Positions 17,400 through 26,745 of a stretch of DNA of 48,745 nt are shown here, one piece after another; the stretch's first letter is position 1, and each line of letters starts with the position of its first letter. Made by a program: the position numbers and the translations under genes. Source of the DNA: an uncultured Methanosarcinales archaeon (GTDB lineage: Archaea > Halobacteriota > Methanosarcinia > Methanotrichales > Methanotrichaceae). Below the pieces are notes generated by a model. The model saw only the letters and a list, made by a program, of their open reading frames with translations, was not told the DNA's origin and ran no database searches. The stretch is from assembly GCA_903871465.1 (NCBI GenBank), contig CAIQHB010000035.1, positions 1 through 48,745 of the forward strand. Direction: 5' to 3'.

Positions 17400-18100
17400 C
17401 TAACTGCCCCCAACTTGATGACAGGCTGATCTATTCCGATCATGTAGACGTATTCTTCGATGGTCTCAAACTCCTTATCGCCCGAGATTATCACACGATT
17501 GGACTGAGAGCTCTTCACCTTTATGATCTCCTTGATCTTGCCCGTCTGCCCGGTATGCTTTCCACCGATGACCATGGCCAGGTTGCCGACCTTGAACTCG
17601 ATTCTTTCCTCGATATTCTTCTCGGGGATGGAGAGAACAAGGGAATCGCCAACTTTGAACTCGCCTTCCGCCAGCTTATTTGAGCCGTCGGAGAGGTTGA
17701 GCTGCAGCTTCTTGCCGTTGATGATGGTCTTGTTTTCAACCCTTGCCAGTTTCCGGGCTACTCCGGATTCAAGAAGGCTCAGATAGAACATTCCTTTCTC
17801 ATCTTTCAGCATTCTGTATTGCTTATCAAGAAGTGGAAGGGTTATGACATCAAATATGCCTATGGGCAGCTTGTAATCCGTCTGGGCCTTTCCATCCACC
17901 AGCACCTTGCCCTCGTAAAGAATCCTCTTTGCTTCGCGGGCGTTATCCACCAGCTTGAGCAGATCTCGGATTACTATGACGAGAGGCATGCTATCCGCAG
18001 AGGAATGAGGCCCGGGACTGGTCTTTGCGACCCAGACATGGGTCTTTCTGGCGATGGGCCAGCTCACAGGAACAGTTACTCTCTTCTGATGTCGGCTCAA
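17396..18100 (-). CDS. rps4e: Small ribosomal subunit protein eS4
   Basis: 234 residues, with the S4e N-terminus [22 protein letters not shown], an S4-like RNA-binding region ([21 protein letters not shown]) and a C-terminal KOW segment ([16 protein letters not shown]). It overlaps L24 and L5 by 4 nt. Confidence 0.95.
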   Translation of the reverse strand: MSRHQKRVTVPVSWPIARKTHVWVAKTSPGPHSSADSMPLVIVIRDLLKLVDNAREAKRILYEGKVLVDGKAQTDYKLPIGIFDVITLPLLDKQYRMLKDEKGMFYLSLLESGVARKLARVENKTIINGKKLQLNLSDGSNKLAEGEFKVGDSLVLSIPEKNIEERIEFKVGNLAMVIGGKHTGQTGKIKEIIKVKSSQSNRVIISGDKEFETIEEYVYMIGIDQPVIKLGAVR

Positions 18101-18456
18101 ACAGATCGCCTCGCGAAGATCTTCTCCCTCTCAGCATCTTCAAGGTTTAGCTTGACGATCATGACGTTGGAGGGATGAATGGTTCTCGGCACTTCAGTTC
18201 CATCGGCGCGGTAGTTGCTCACGCCGGCCACTTTTATGGTGCACCTCTTGAGGTCGACATCCTCGACCGCTCCTTCGGTGCCGGCGTGATCTCCACGCAT
18301 AACCTTGACAGTATCGCCCTTGCGAAGCTGAGCATTGCGCTTCTTCAGCTCTTCACGGAGGGCCTTGCTCAAGGGTGCGTGCACGTACTTCTGACGCTTG
18401 TGCAGCGGCGCAGTATACCTTTCCTTCCGCTGCTTCCTTGGCTGTGTTGTAACCAT
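18097..18456 (-). CDS. rpl24: Large ribosomal subunit protein uL24
   Basis: 119 residues from the ATG at 18456 ([20 protein letters not shown] matches the usual archaeal start). A TTG at 18471 would add five atypical residues and overlap L14. A KOW motif follows ([20 protein letters not shown]). An assembly-initiator protein of the large subunit. Confidence 0.94.
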   Translation of the reverse strand: MVTTQPRKQRKERYTAPLHKRQKYVHAPLSKALREELKKRNAQLRKGDTVKVMRGDHAGTEGAVEDVDLKRCTIKVAGVSNYRADGTEVPRTIHPSNVMIVKLNLEDAEREKIFARRSV

Positions 18457-18463
18457 AAAATCA

Positions 18464-18862
18464 TCACACAATAATGGACGCCGCGGAAGCGATCTTGCTG
18501 AACCGCTCTGCTACCTCGCGGGCCACAGGTCCCTTAACCTCGGAGCCCTTGGGAACGCCCTCGTCATCTACTATAACGGCGGCATTATCCTCGAATTTCA
18601 CCCTGAGGCCGTCGGGCCTTCTGAACTCCTTCCTCTGGCGGATGATGACAGCTTTAAAGATCTGCTTTCTCATGTCGGGAGTCCCTTTTTTCACAGATAC
18701 GACTACTACGTCCCCGATTCCTGCGCAGGGCTGTCTATTTTTCACGCCGCGGTACTTCTTAACCGCGATAACGTGTAGCGTCCGCGCACCTGTATTGTCT
18801 ACACAATCCAGGTATGCGCCAGTGTTGATCGCCCTTGGGATCTTGGCCTTTTGTCCTTTCAT
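18464..18862 (-). CDS. rpl14: Large ribosomal subunit protein uL14
   Basis: 132 residues from the ATG at 18862 ([20 protein letters not shown]). A longer open frame to 18913 is rejected because GGAGG lies just before 18862 and homologues begin here. [13 protein letters not shown] and [18 protein letters not shown] are the L14 core. It overlaps S17 by 4 nt. Confidence 0.95.
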   Translation of the reverse strand: MKGQKAKIPRAINTGAYLDCVDNTGARTLHVIAVKKYRGVKNRQPCAGIGDVVVVSVKKGTPDMRKQIFKAVIIRQRKEFRRPDGLRVKFEDNAAVIVDDEGVPKGSEVKGPVAREVAERFSKIASAASIIV

Positions 18863-19179
18863 TTCAAGACCTCCACTACGACGTAGGATTTGGTCTTGGA
18901 AAGGGGCCGACACTCCGCTATCTTGACACGATCCCCGGCCTTGGCATCAATGCAAGGGGGATTGTGCGCATGGATCTTGGACTGCCTCTTCTCAAATCGT
19001 TCATACTTCGTTGCTTTCTTCTCGAACTTGCGCATGACTACCACGGTATTTTCCATCTTGTCGCTAACCACGGTGCAACTGAAGACCTGGCCGCGTACAG
19101 GTAGGGTACCATGGAAGGGACACTTCGGATCATTGCACTCCTTTTGCGGCGAGCTAACGTCCAGTCCGATATCCCTCAT
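18859..19179 (-). CDS. rps17: Small ribosomal subunit protein uS17
   Basis: 106 residues from the ATG at 19179, which overlaps the rnp1 stop by ATGA and has GAGGTG upstream. The GTG at 19188 is less likely. It carries the archaeal N-terminal [10 protein letters not shown] insertion and the S17 OB-fold ([21 protein letters not shown]). Confidence 0.94.
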   Translation of the reverse strand: MRDIGLDVSSPQKECNDPKCPFHGTLPVRGQVFSCTVVSDKMENTVVVMRKFEKKATKYERFEKRQSKIHAHNPPCIDAKAGDRVKIAECRPLSKTKSYVVVEVLK

Positions 19180-19469
19180 AACTTCCACCTCGTTCTCTGC
19201 ATTCTCTTGCTTATTCTGTTCTCGGGCTGCGAGACCAAGATAGACCCCGCGACCCTCACTTTTTGTCCATTGGGTAATAAGAAGATCAGGCTTGTATTCT
19301 TTTTTGGAATGCGCACGACTTTGCGCTCCGTCTCCAAAAGGAATGTGTTCCTGGTCTCGTCCACAACCTGGGCCCTGAGCCCGACGATCCCCGGTTCACT
19401 GCTACACTCAACCAGGACATCAAGGCCGATCAACTCGTGCCTCGCCAGGCTCTCGGGGGTAAGGTTCAC
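19176..19469 (-). CDS. rnp1: RNase P protein component 1 (Rpp29/Pop4)
   Basis: A 97-residue Sm-like barrel subunit of archaeal RNase P, which trims the 5' leaders of tRNAs. The core [27 protein letters not shown] and [14 protein letters not shown] fit Rpp29. A GTG start overlaps the L29 stop (GTGA). Location between L29 and S17 is the standard archaeal place. The SUI1 gene that sits here in some archaea is absent. Confidence 0.93.
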   Translation of the reverse strand: MNLTPESLARHELIGLDVLVECSSEPGIVGLRAQVVDETRNTFLLETERKVVRIPKKNTSLIFLLPNGQKVRVAGSILVSQPENRISKRMQRTRWKL

Positions 19470-19666
19470 TTCTTTCGCTCCGTTTGGACCGTCTTGATTC
19501 TGGCGACCGTTCTGCGCAGGTCTCTGATTCTCCCCGGCTTTTCCGGGGCGCCACCGGCAGTAACGATGCCTCTCTCGCGGATGAGCTCGCTTTCGAGCTT
19601 ACGTAGCTCCTCTGCAATCTCCTCCGCGTTCATGTTTCTGATCTCATCAATCTTGAAGATGGCCAT
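19466..19666 (-). CDS. rpl29: Large ribosomal subunit protein uL29
   Basis: 66 residues, two-helix coiled coil. [19 protein letters not shown] and [19 protein letters not shown] are the L29 helices. It sits beside the exit tunnel. It starts 6 nt after the S3 stop. Confidence 0.95.
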   Translation of the reverse strand: MAIFKIDEIRNMNAEEIAEELRKLESELIRERGIVTAGGAPEKPGRIRDLRRTVARIKTVQTERKK

Positions 19667-19672
19667 TTTGGA

Positions 19673-20497
19673 TCACACCTCCTTGGCGCAAGGCTCGCAA
19701 TCTGCCTTCTCCTCAGCGAGTGGCGCATCCTCTGCCACGCCCTCATCTAAGGGTGCTGGCTTGACCTCAGCCGCATTCGGCTCAGACTCCAGGAGCTGAT
19801 CCAGATCGCTCTTCTTCTCCTCCACAGGAGCAGCTGTTGCGGCTGGGGCTGGAGTGGGAATTGCAGCGGGTGCAGATGCTGGCGCAGGTGTTGGGGCCAC
19901 CGGTATTTTCACAATCTGGAAGTCGTCTGGAAGTCGCACGTCGGGCGGTATGATCCTCACCTGACAGCCTATGACTCCCAGCTTCTTGACAGCAACTGAG
20001 TAGCCTTTATCCACGAGATCGATGGCCGGCTTGCCGGAGTGCTTGATGTATCCCGAGATGAATTTCTCGGTTCTGGATCGGGGACCGGTCAACTTGCCGC
20101 TGATCACTATTTCGCATCCAAGAGCTCCTGCGTCCATCACTCTGCGCATCATCGACTGGCCAGCCTTTCGGAAGTACCAGCCGCGCTCCAGAGACGAAGC
20201 CAGGCGATTGGCGACAACTCTGCCGTTCAAGTCGCCCCGACCCACATCCTGCACATCTATCTGTGGGTTGTCCAGATGGAACTTGCGATCCAGGTCACGG
20301 GTTATCTTGCGGATCAATTTGCCGCCTTTTCCGATGACCATGCCCGGCTTTTCCGCATAGACAGTGATCTGGGTGCCCATGGGTGTCCGGTTCATGAGCA
20401 TGCCGCCATAACCCGCACGCTCCAACTCTTCAGCTAGATACTCATTGACGAGAGCTTTGGTGATGCCCTCCGCCACGAACTTCTTTTCAACGGACAT
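19673..20497 (-). CDS. rps3: Small ribosomal subunit protein uS3
   Basis: 274 residues from the ATG at 20497, which overlaps the L22 stop (TGATG). A longer frame to 20584 runs back into L22 and is rejected. It has a KH type II domain ([14 protein letters not shown] and [15 protein letters not shown] nearby) and the S3 C-domain. After about residue 190 comes a tail rich in Pro/Ala, then in Glu/Asp ([18 protein letters not shown]), absent from most S3 proteins and probably disordered. Confidence 0.95.
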   Translation of the reverse strand: MSVEKKFVAEGITKALVNEYLAEELERAGYGGMLMNRTPMGTQITVYAEKPGMVIGKGGKLIRKITRDLDRKFHLDNPQIDVQDVGRGDLNGRVVANRLASSLERGWYFRKAGQSMMRRVMDAGALGCEIVISGKLTGPRSRTEKFISGYIKHSGKPAIDLVDKGYSVAVKKLGVIGCQVRIIPPDVRLPDDFQIVKIPVAPTPAPASAPAAIPTPAPAATAAPVEEKKSDLDQLLESEPNAAEVKPAPLDEGVAEDAPLAEEKADCEPCAKEV

Positions 20498-20964
20498 CAG
20501 CTCTTCACCTCGGTCAAAACCATCTCCACAGAGACCGTCTCTGTGTTCTTGGGCGTGGCTCTTCCCATTGCGCGGGGCATCCATCCTCGAATGGTCCTGC
20601 CCTTCTTTGTACCAGCATGGAAGATCCTCATCTTATCGGACTCCATTCCCTTGTACTCGGCATTGGCAAGTGCATTATCCAGGACTATTAAGACTGCCTT
20701 GGCGGCTTTCTCAGGAAATCTGCCGGCATCCCATCCCACTGCGCCATGCCTGTGGGCCACATTTCTTCTGTAGCGTTTGAAGGGAATAGCCCTCTTTAAG
20801 GCTATTACGTCTTCGAGGTAGGCGCGGGCTAGGTTTGCCCGCATGCCTTTTAGCGTCCTGCAGATCTCGTGGGCGTGCTTTGGTGAGATGTGAAGCTCCA
20901 TCCCCATGGCCCTTGAAGAGCGTACTGCAGGCGTAAGCGAATAATTCAATCTGCCCAATCTCAC
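20497..20964 (-). CDS. rpl22: Large ribosomal subunit protein uL22
   Basis: 155 residues. [20 protein letters not shown] near the start and [20 protein letters not shown] in the middle are the archaeal L22 pattern; its hairpin lines the exit tunnel. The GTG at 20964 is used here, but a TTG at 20958 has better spacing from GAGGTG. It follows S19 by 3 nt. Confidence 0.94.
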   Translation of the reverse strand: MRLGRLNYSLTPAVRSSRAMGMELHISPKHAHEICRTLKGMRANLARAYLEDVIALKRAIPFKRYRRNVAHRHGAVGWDAGRFPEKAAKAVLIVLDNALANAEYKGMESDKMRIFHAGTKKGRTIRGWMPRAMGRATPKNTETVSVEMVLTEVKS

Positions 20965-20967
20965 ACC

Positions 20968-21378
20968 TCACTTCAGCGGCACATATTTGCTCGATCTGGT
21001 GGCGCCCACGCCTGCGGCTCCGTGTTGAACACGACCGCGCGTCATAGCGAACTCGCCGAAGAAGTGCCCGATCATCTCGGGCATGACCTCTACCTTCTCA
21101 AAGCTTTTGCCGTTGTAGATCTCGAGATTCTTGCCCACCATTTCCGGCAGAATTATCATGTTCCGGATGTGAGTTCGAACCGAGTCCTTGTTCTTCAGGT
21201 TCGCCAGGAGATTCTTATTCTCCTTGGCAAGACCTCTCTTGATACATCTGCGCTGCCGCGCTGGGAACAGCCCGGCAAGCTCATCTATGCTCAACTTGGC
21301 GAGGTCGGCCATCTTCCGGCCCCGATACAAGAATTCTTCCTTCCTCTTTGGAAGCTTGGACCCTACTTTTTTAGCCAA
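20968..21378 (-). CDS. rps19: Small ribosomal subunit protein uS19
   Basis: 136 residues. RTHIRNMIILPEMVGKNLEI and the MIGHFFGEFAMTR signature identify S19, with the archaeal N-terminal region FLYRGRKMADLAKLS. It starts 10 nt after L2. Confidence 0.95.
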   Translation of the reverse strand: MAKKVGSKLPKRKEEFLYRGRKMADLAKLSIDELAGLFPARQRRCIKRGLAKENKNLLANLKNKDSVRTHIRNMIILPEMVGKNLEIYNGKSFEKVEVMPEMIGHFFGEFAMTRGRVQHGAAGVGATRSSKYVPLK

Positions 21379-21388
21379 AACCTTTCAC

Positions 21389-22102
21389 CTAGCGCTTACC
21401 GGTCTTTCTTGCCGCAATTGAACCAACCTTTCGACCTGGGGGCGCATTCCTGCTGACCGTCTTTGGCCGGCCGGGATGCTGGCGTCCGCCGCCACCGAAT
21501 GGATGGTCTACCGCGTTCATAGCTACGCCTCTGACAATAGGCCACTTCTTGGCCTTGGATTGGAACTTGTAGAAGCTCTTTCCTGCCTTAACCAGAGGTT
21601 TGTCCAGTCGGCCGCCTCCAGCAACGACTCCTATTGTCGCCATGCACTTGGGGCTGAGCCATTTCATCTCCCCGCTGGGGAGCTGGACGACTGTCTTAGG
21701 CCCGTCGTGAGCCACGAGGATGGCGCAGACTCCCGAAGATCGGGCAAACTGGCCGCCGTGACCGGGCTGCGATTCAACATTGCAGATCGGTATGCCTTCT
21801 GGGATCTCCGCCAGAGGCAGAGTGTTTCCCGGCTCGATGGGAGCCGATATGCCGCAAGCAACTTCCTGGCCCACGTACATGCCCTCTGGAACCAGGATGT
21901 ATCTCATCTCACCGTTGTCTAAGGCCATGAGAGCAACCGGGGCGGTCCGGGCGGGGTCGCGCATTATCTCCTGAACCACGCCTTTAATCGTCTCTCCCTG
22001 GTCGACTTTGATGTGCTTGATATCTGCCCTGTACCTGTGAGAGGGTGCCCTGTATGTAGGACCTCCTGCGCCTCTATTTTGAGATATGATTCGATGTCCC
22101 AT
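21389..22102 (-). CDS. rpl2: Large ribosomal subunit protein uL2
   Basis: 237 residues, the archaeal length. It begins MGHRIISQNRGAGGPTYRAP and contains the peptidyl-transferase-proximal VRGVAMNAVDHPFGGG motif near the C-terminus. It starts 10 nt after L23. Confidence 0.96.
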   Translation of the reverse strand: MGHRIISQNRGAGGPTYRAPSHRYRADIKHIKVDQGETIKGVVQEIMRDPARTAPVALMALDNGEMRYILVPEGMYVGQEVACGISAPIEPGNTLPLAEIPEGIPICNVESQPGHGGQFARSSGVCAILVAHDGPKTVVQLPSGEMKWLSPKCMATIGVVAGGGRLDKPLVKAGKSFYKFQSKAKKWPIVRGVAMNAVDHPFGGGGRQHPGRPKTVSRNAPPGRKVGSIAARKTGKR

Positions 22103-22112
22103 ATTTCCCCAC

Positions 22113-22361
22113 CTACAGCAGTCCCAGCTTTGTGGCTAACTCGTTCGCACTGCCCTCTCCGGCCAGCTTCACAATGGCCTTCTTCGCTCCCCGGGAGGTT
22201 ATCATGGTCCTGACTACCAGGACATCTACGTCGTAGAGCTCCTCCAGGGCCTTCTTGATCTCCGGCTTGGTGGATCTTATGTTCACCAGAAACTCAATGG
22301 TATCATTGGAGTCGATCATGCTGGTGACTTTTTCTGTAACATAAGGACTTTTGATAATCAT
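22113..22361 (-). CDS. rpl23: Large ribosomal subunit protein uL23
   Basis: 82 residues. [14 protein letters not shown] at the N-terminus and [20 protein letters not shown] are the L23 core, the docking site for SRP at the exit tunnel. It overlaps L4 by 4 nt. Confidence 0.95.
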   Translation of the reverse strand: MIIKSPYVTEKVTSMIDSNDTIEFLVNIRSTKPEIKKALEELYDVDVLVVRTMITSRGAKKAIVKLAGEGSANELATKLGLL

Positions 22362-23131
22362 TGCTTTGCCTCCGCGGAGTTCTTGATGGCGAGCTTTTCC
22401 AGGGAAGATTCGGTCCAGACGGTAAGTCTGCCGGCCTTGGTTCCGGGAGCGAGCAATTCCGCGTTAAGCCTCTCGACGGTGACGAAGTCTACCCCGGGAA
22501 GATTACGAGCCGCCTTTCCCAGACCGCCGTCATTGCCAGCGACGATGAGAACGCTCTTTCTGCCCCTGAATTTCCTTCCCCGCAGTTTGCCCTTGCCGGC
22601 ACGAATATGTCTTCCATTCTTCGCCCGCATGACATCATCCCAAAGGCCTGCTGCCATCAGGAATTTTATGACATCAGAGGTCTTTTCCAGGGATTCGAGC
22701 TCATTCTTTGCAACGACGGGCAGCTCACGGGTGAACTTGTGGCCTCGAGCCTCGACAAGTCCCGCAGAGGCTGTTGCAGCTATGGCGGAGCGAATAGCTT
22801 TCCTCCTCTCCTTCTTGTTGACCTTCTCAGTGTTGTCCTTATTGGGCTGAGGGGCGTGAGACCTGCGGCCGCCTACGGCCATTGGTATGCCCGCTGCCTT
22901 TCGGCCGTTCTTCAATCTGGGAACTCTGGAGACGCCGTGTCCTGGACCCCAGGATTGGGCCGAGGTGTTCATGCCTGCATAGAAGTGAGGGCCATAAGGC
23001 TGGAGCCGGTTGGCTTGCGCGGCCAGTACTGTCCTCTTGATGATATCAGGCCGGTACTCCTCCTCGAAGACGGGAGGCAGTTCGACCTCGCCGCTTGCAT
23101 TTCCCGATAGATCAATGACGTTAATCTTCAT
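22358..23131 (-). CDS. rpl4: Large ribosomal subunit protein uL4
   Basis: 257 residues. The archaeal/eukaryotic L4 (L1e) pattern is seen: [20 protein letters not shown], the tunnel-loop region [13 protein letters not shown], and [20 protein letters not shown]. It follows L3 by 3 nt and overlaps L23. Confidence 0.96.
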   Translation of the reverse strand: MKINVIDLSGNASGEVELPPVFEEEYRPDIIKRTVLAAQANRLQPYGPHFYAGMNTSAQSWGPGHGVSRVPRLKNGRKAAGIPMAVGGRRSHAPQPNKDNTEKVNKKERRKAIRSAIAATASAGLVEARGHKFTRELPVVAKNELESLEKTSDVIKFLMAAGLWDDVMRAKNGRHIRAGKGKLRGRKFRGRKSVLIVAGNDGGLGKAARNLPGVDFVTVERLNAELLAPGTKAGRLTVWTESSLEKLAIKNSAEAKQ

Positions 23132-23134
23132 TGC

Positions 23135-24139
23135 CTAGACCCCCTGCTTGGACTCTTGGCTGACATAGAGGAACTCGGGAGCTTTCACGAAGTTCTTTCC
23201 GGGTCTTATGGCGTGTCTGATCCTGACCAGCCTCTTGATGGGGCCGGGAACGCTTCCTTTGATCAGGACATATTCATTGCGAACCAAGCCGTAACCCGGG
23301 AATCCGCCTTCCGGAGTGATCTTTGTGCCATCTGTTCCGATGAACATGAGTCTCTTATTGAATTCAGTTCTCTGGTGGTAGCCCATCTGGCCCAGTTGCG
23401 GAACCCGCCAGCTGATATGCGACGGATGCCAGGGACCGAGGTTGCCCACATGCCGCAGTTTGCCAGTTCGAGCGTGCTTACGCTTGGCCATGGCGATTCC
23501 CCAGCGCCTGACTGGACCCTGGGTACCTTTGCCTTTGGTGACGGCAGAGGCATCCAGTAAATCACCCAGCTCGAAGACGCTGGAGACGGGGATCTGCTGG
23601 CCGAGCAGAGTTTGGGCAAAAGCGAGACGATCCAGCATGGACCCGCCGTTGATAGGCATCTCCATGATCTCTGGAACCTTCTTGGGAATTCCTGTTACGA
23701 GCGTGGGGTTGGTGTGCACCAGAACCCGGACATCCACAATGTCTTCGCCTATAGCCTTCAGTTCATCGGCAGAGCTTCCGTGGGTCTTCTTGGGAACCGT
23801 CAGAGCGCGAGCCAGATCAGCGCTCAGGTTCTCGGCCCAGGCCTCTCCGGCAGGCCGCAGCCCGCCGTTGTAGTTCTCATAGACGCGCACGGCCACCACG
23901 TTCATGGGGGGAACCTCAAGAACTGTAACGGGCATGCTGATCTCCATGCCTTCGGTGAGGCTGCGCGGTCGATCGTCGATCATCATGATGTGGGTCATGC
24001 CGGCCTTGTAACCGGCAAAGCCTGCCATCCTGGCCTTGTCCTCCTCGGGCCAGCTTCTGATTCTGGGGACCTCGCTCTTGGCCCTCTTTCTCGGGCTGTA
24101 GGCCAGCGAACCTCGTCTAGGTCGGTGTATTGTTGCCAT
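23135..24139 (-). CDS. rpl3: Large ribosomal subunit protein uL3
   Basis: 334 residues, archaeal type. RPRRGSLAYSPRKRAKSEVPR at the start, AGYKAGMTHIM, and the W-finger region VTKGKGTQGPVRRWGI identify L3. It is the first ribosomal gene of the operon, 5 nt after the SPOUT gene. Confidence 0.96.
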   Translation of the reverse strand: MATIHRPRRGSLAYSPRKRAKSEVPRIRSWPEEDKARMAGFAGYKAGMTHIMMIDDRPRSLTEGMEISMPVTVLEVPPMNVVAVRVYENYNGGLRPAGEAWAENLSADLARALTVPKKTHGSSADELKAIGEDIVDVRVLVHTNPTLVTGIPKKVPEIMEMPINGGSMLDRLAFAQTLLGQQIPVSSVFELGDLLDASAVTKGKGTQGPVRRWGIAMAKRKHARTGKLRHVGNLGPWHPSHISWRVPQLGQMGYHQRTEFNKRLMFIGTDGTKITPEGGFPGYGLVRNEYVLIKGSVPGPIKRLVRIRHAIRPGKNFVKAPEFLYVSQESKQGV

Positions 24140-24144
24140 CGATT

Positions 24145-25002
24145 TTAGTCCTCCAAGCGCACCAGGTTGAGCAGGGCTAGAGTCGCGAAAATCGCCTCTT
24201 CCACTCGAACCGTCTCCGTTCCCTGATGCGGAATGGTGTTGATCATTTCATACCTGTCCATTGATTCTTTGCTCAAGAAGGCATCCACGCCTCGCGCGGG
24301 CGAGCCGAATACTACCGCAAGATCGCGCTTCTGAACTGAGTGGCCCAATTTTGAGAGGAGTTCAGGCGTTAGGGCCTTTCCGTTCCGGGAAGTTAGAACC
24401 ACATGGCTGCCCTGCTCATGCTTTGCAGCTAAGTAGCCTTCCAGGCTCTCCACTATCTCGGTCTCGAACCCCCAGTAATGAGGGATCTCCTTCGGGTCCA
24501 CAGGCTCAGCGGCGAGCGGTTCATGCGAAAAGATTCTGACACTTAGGCGCTGCCCCACCGAGTATTTACCACCGGTACGAAGGGGAATAGGGCGATTGAT
24601 TCCGATTTCCACCCAGACGCCGCCATCAGATCCGACGCTTTCAACGACTGCTCCGACGCGAAACTCGCCAATCTTGAGCGATTCTGATTTTGAGTTTATG
24701 GGATGATGTGCAGTGCGTAAGGGCGGCAGCGTTCCCACATGGCGCAGCTCCTCCCGGCGCGGGATGAGCAATTTGCGCAGGTACTGCGGCGTTTCCATGT
24801 ACCGCAGGATCATGGCTATGAACCGGGAATCGTTGTATTCAGGATCTCTGTAGATCACGATGCGGTTCATGCGGAAGACTGCTGCTGCCCGTGCGATTTG
24901 GCCGACCTTGAGCGTGTTAACACGCGAATCCCTTCCCTCCATGGTGAGAGAGGACGGGATAAGGATGGCTCTCTCGCAGCAACCTATCATCAGATTTTCC
25001 AT
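24145..25002 (-). CDS. SPOUT-class RNA methyltransferase (DUF171/SPOUT1 family)
   Basis: 285 residues: N-terminal alpha/beta part (AILIPSSLT, LKVGQIARAAAVFRMNRIVIYRD), an inserted OB-fold (about 110-185) and the C-terminal trefoil knot with NTIPHQGTETVRVEEAI. Archaeal members head the S10 operon, and the eukaryotic homologue is SPOUT1/CENP-32, so an rRNA target is likely but unproven here. The TATA box at 25021-25030 predicts transcription starting about at the ATG (25002), a leaderless mRNA. A second ATG at 24990 is an alternative. It heads the whole 16-kb minus-strand operon. Confidence 0.88.
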   Translation of the reverse strand: MENLMIGCCERAILIPSSLTMEGRDSRVNTLKVGQIARAAAVFRMNRIVIYRDPEYNDSRFIAMILRYMETPQYLRKLLIPRREELRHVGTLPPLRTAHHPINSKSESLKIGEFRVGAVVESVGSDGGVWVEIGINRPIPLRTGGKYSVGQRLSVRIFSHEPLAAEPVDPKEIPHYWGFETEIVESLEGYLAAKHEQGSHVVLTSRNGKALTPELLSKLGHSVQKRDLAVVFGSPARGVDAFLSKESMDRYEMINTIPHQGTETVRVEEAIFATLALLNLVRLED

Positions 25003-25020
25003 CCTCTCAAGATAGTAGAG

Positions 25021-25030
25021 ATATAAAAAG
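25021..25030 (-). promoter_or_regulatory. TATA box of the ribosomal superoperon
   Basis: On the minus strand CTTTTTATAT is centred 24 nt upstream of the first ATG (25002). No other gap in the following 16 kb exceeds about 10 nt until the tRNA, so this may drive SPOUT, all ribosomal proteins, SecY, Cmk and Cbf5. Confidence 0.6.
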
Positions 25031-25154
25031 GTTTGGAGCAGAGAGCAAACGGTCAGAAATCATGCCTTTCCCAGAAAGCTTAAGTTCTGCCCTGCAAGCA
25101 CAACTCTTTTTACGAAGATCGTCTAAAACATTTTTGCTCTTAACATGAGGTTGG

Positions 25155-26036
25155 ATGGATATGAAGACAATTCTTTTATCTGCATTAGTGCTTATCTTGT
25201 TCTTCGCTTTGAATGGAGGATGCACCGCCCAAGAAGATAACGAAACACCTCTTGAAGCTCCATCGATGGATAGCGAAGGGGCATTTCCGCAGGGCGAAGC
25301 GGGGCTTGCCGCCTACGTCAATACCGGACAAAGTGTCGACCTTGATAAGTTGAAGACGATTTTCTCCAGTGTAGAGGAGGTTGGAGACAATTACATATTG
25401 GGTATTGTACAGATCCCCGATTGGGGAGGAAATATCGCTCTTCATCTCTATGCCGATACAGATGGATGGATTGTCTCATACCTCAAGAAAGATGAACCGG
25501 TTTCCATGGTGATGCAGTGGGGAACCAGCGATGCTGATAATCCAACCATCGGCGTCATAAAGTCAACCACACTTGAGGATGCTCTGTACAAGGCGGGCGA
25601 CGCAGCAGGAGTGGGCATTGTTGCCAACGGCATAAAGTATTACCATTTTGGATTTCCCAATGCCAATCGCATGATGATCATTGTTAAAGTCCAGGCCACT
25701 GACGGATCGAGCATACATCAGATAGAGATACCGGCGAACTATGTGCTATTTGATTCGGCGTACTATCATTATGCTTACTATTATAGCTGGTATACCAATT
25801 ATGGTAGTGATCATCATTGGACTGCATCCGCACTGAAGATTGATGGATCCGCCATTAGCAATGCAGCCACAGGAGATGCGGGCAATGGAGCTTACGGCTG
25901 GTGGAGAGGGATGGACAGGTACAAGAGCGCCATGACCCCTGGGACGCTGCATACAATAGAAATCTCTCACAGCGGGGGGGCCAATCAAGGATCCTCTGGC
26001 GTGGCTACCGTGCTTATCTACAGGGCTTACAAGTGA
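25155..26036 (+). CDS. Uncharacterised secreted lipoprotein candidate
   Basis: 293 residues. A signal sequence (LLSALVLILFFAL) ends in NGGC, a lipobox-like Cys near residue 23, then an acidic spacer, suggesting membrane anchoring. The rest is probably beta-rich. It contains YILGIVQIPDWGGNIALHLY, a Trp/Tyr/His-rich stretch (YYHYAYYYSWYTNYGSDHHW), and a C-terminal segment ending VATVLIYRAYK. I do not recognise the family. It lies 6 nt upstream of the fibronectin-type gene, so the two are probably one operon. The start could also be the ATG at 25161. Confidence 0.75.
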   Translation: MDMKTILLSALVLILFFALNGGCTAQEDNETPLEAPSMDSEGAFPQGEAGLAAYVNTGQSVDLDKLKTIFSSVEEVGDNYILGIVQIPDWGGNIALHLYADTDGWIVSYLKKDEPVSMVMQWGTSDADNPTIGVIKSTTLEDALYKAGDAAGVGIVANGIKYYHFGFPNANRMMIIVKVQATDGSSIHQIEIPANYVLFDSAYYHYAYYYSWYTNYGSDHHWTASALKIDGSAISNAATGDAGNGAYGWWRGMDRYKSAMTPGTLHTIEISHSGGANQGSSGVATVLIYRAYK

Positions 26037-26042
26037 TAGCAG

Positions 26043-26708
26043 ATGAACGGATTTCTCATCTTTTTTCTCCTCCTGTCTGCCCAGTTGTCCCTGACATCAG
26101 CAGAGATCAATGTGAGCGGCGCGGATATGACTTACAACGCGACACTAATACAATTAGACATTCAAACTCCACCCCAACCGGTCTCATCCATCTTCATATA
26201 CAACGACAACGGCGACGGCAATGCTACCTTGCAAGAAGTGCAGGTCCCAACCGTCCCAGTGGCCCTCAGCAGAATCTTTTCCTGGAACGAGGCATCAAAA
26301 AACGCCTGGCCGCTTGAGCCGGGCAGCATTCCTACGAAAAAGGAGCTTCTGAGAAAGATATTCGTGGTACATGAATTTACCGGATATCAGAAGGATCTAG
26401 CCTATCCTAAGGTTCTCCTAAATGACACCATTCCTCCCGTAATTACAGGTGCAGCAGTCGATAGCATCAAGTCAAGCGAAGCCAAGATCTACTGGACCAC
26501 AGATGAGTCTGCCACGAGCCTAGTGAAATATATGAGCGATCCAGACGGCATTGAGACAGACAAAAGAGATGCTCTGTTTACTACGAACCACTCCATCTCG
26601 CTGGATGGACTAATGCCAGGGACAATGTATTATTTCGCGGTGAACAGCACGGATAGAAGCGGGAATTCGGCAGAGAGTGACGCCTATGATTTTGAGACGT
26701 CGCATTGA
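26043..26708 (+). CDS. Secreted protein with C-terminal fibronectin type III domain
   Basis: 221 residues with a clear signal peptide (FLIFFLLLSAQLSLTSAE). The last ~85 residues form a Fn3 or purple-acid-phosphatase-N-like sandwich: PVITGAAVDSIKSSEAKIYW, TDESATSLVKY, SLDGLMPGTMYYFAVNSTD. The middle part (about 25-125) is not recognised. No catalytic residues are evident, so an adhesion or scaffold role at the envelope is inferred. It ends 38 nt from the convergent PKD-TPR gene. Confidence 0.75.
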   Translation: MNGFLIFFLLLSAQLSLTSAEINVSGADMTYNATLIQLDIQTPPQPVSSIFIYNDNGDGNATLQEVQVPTVPVALSRIFSWNEASKNAWPLEPGSIPTKKELLRKIFVVHEFTGYQKDLAYPKVLLNDTIPPVITGAAVDSIKSSEAKIYWTTDESATSLVKYMSDPDGIETDKRDALFTTNHSISLDGLMPGTMYYFAVNSTDRSGNSAESDAYDFETSH

Positions 26709-26745
26709 TGATCTTTTTTGTAGACAATGGCTCATGATCAAATGT

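Noticed and set aside
22361-23110. A 249-codon + strand ORF opposite L4
   Set aside because: Antisense shadow of a well-identified ribosomal gene.
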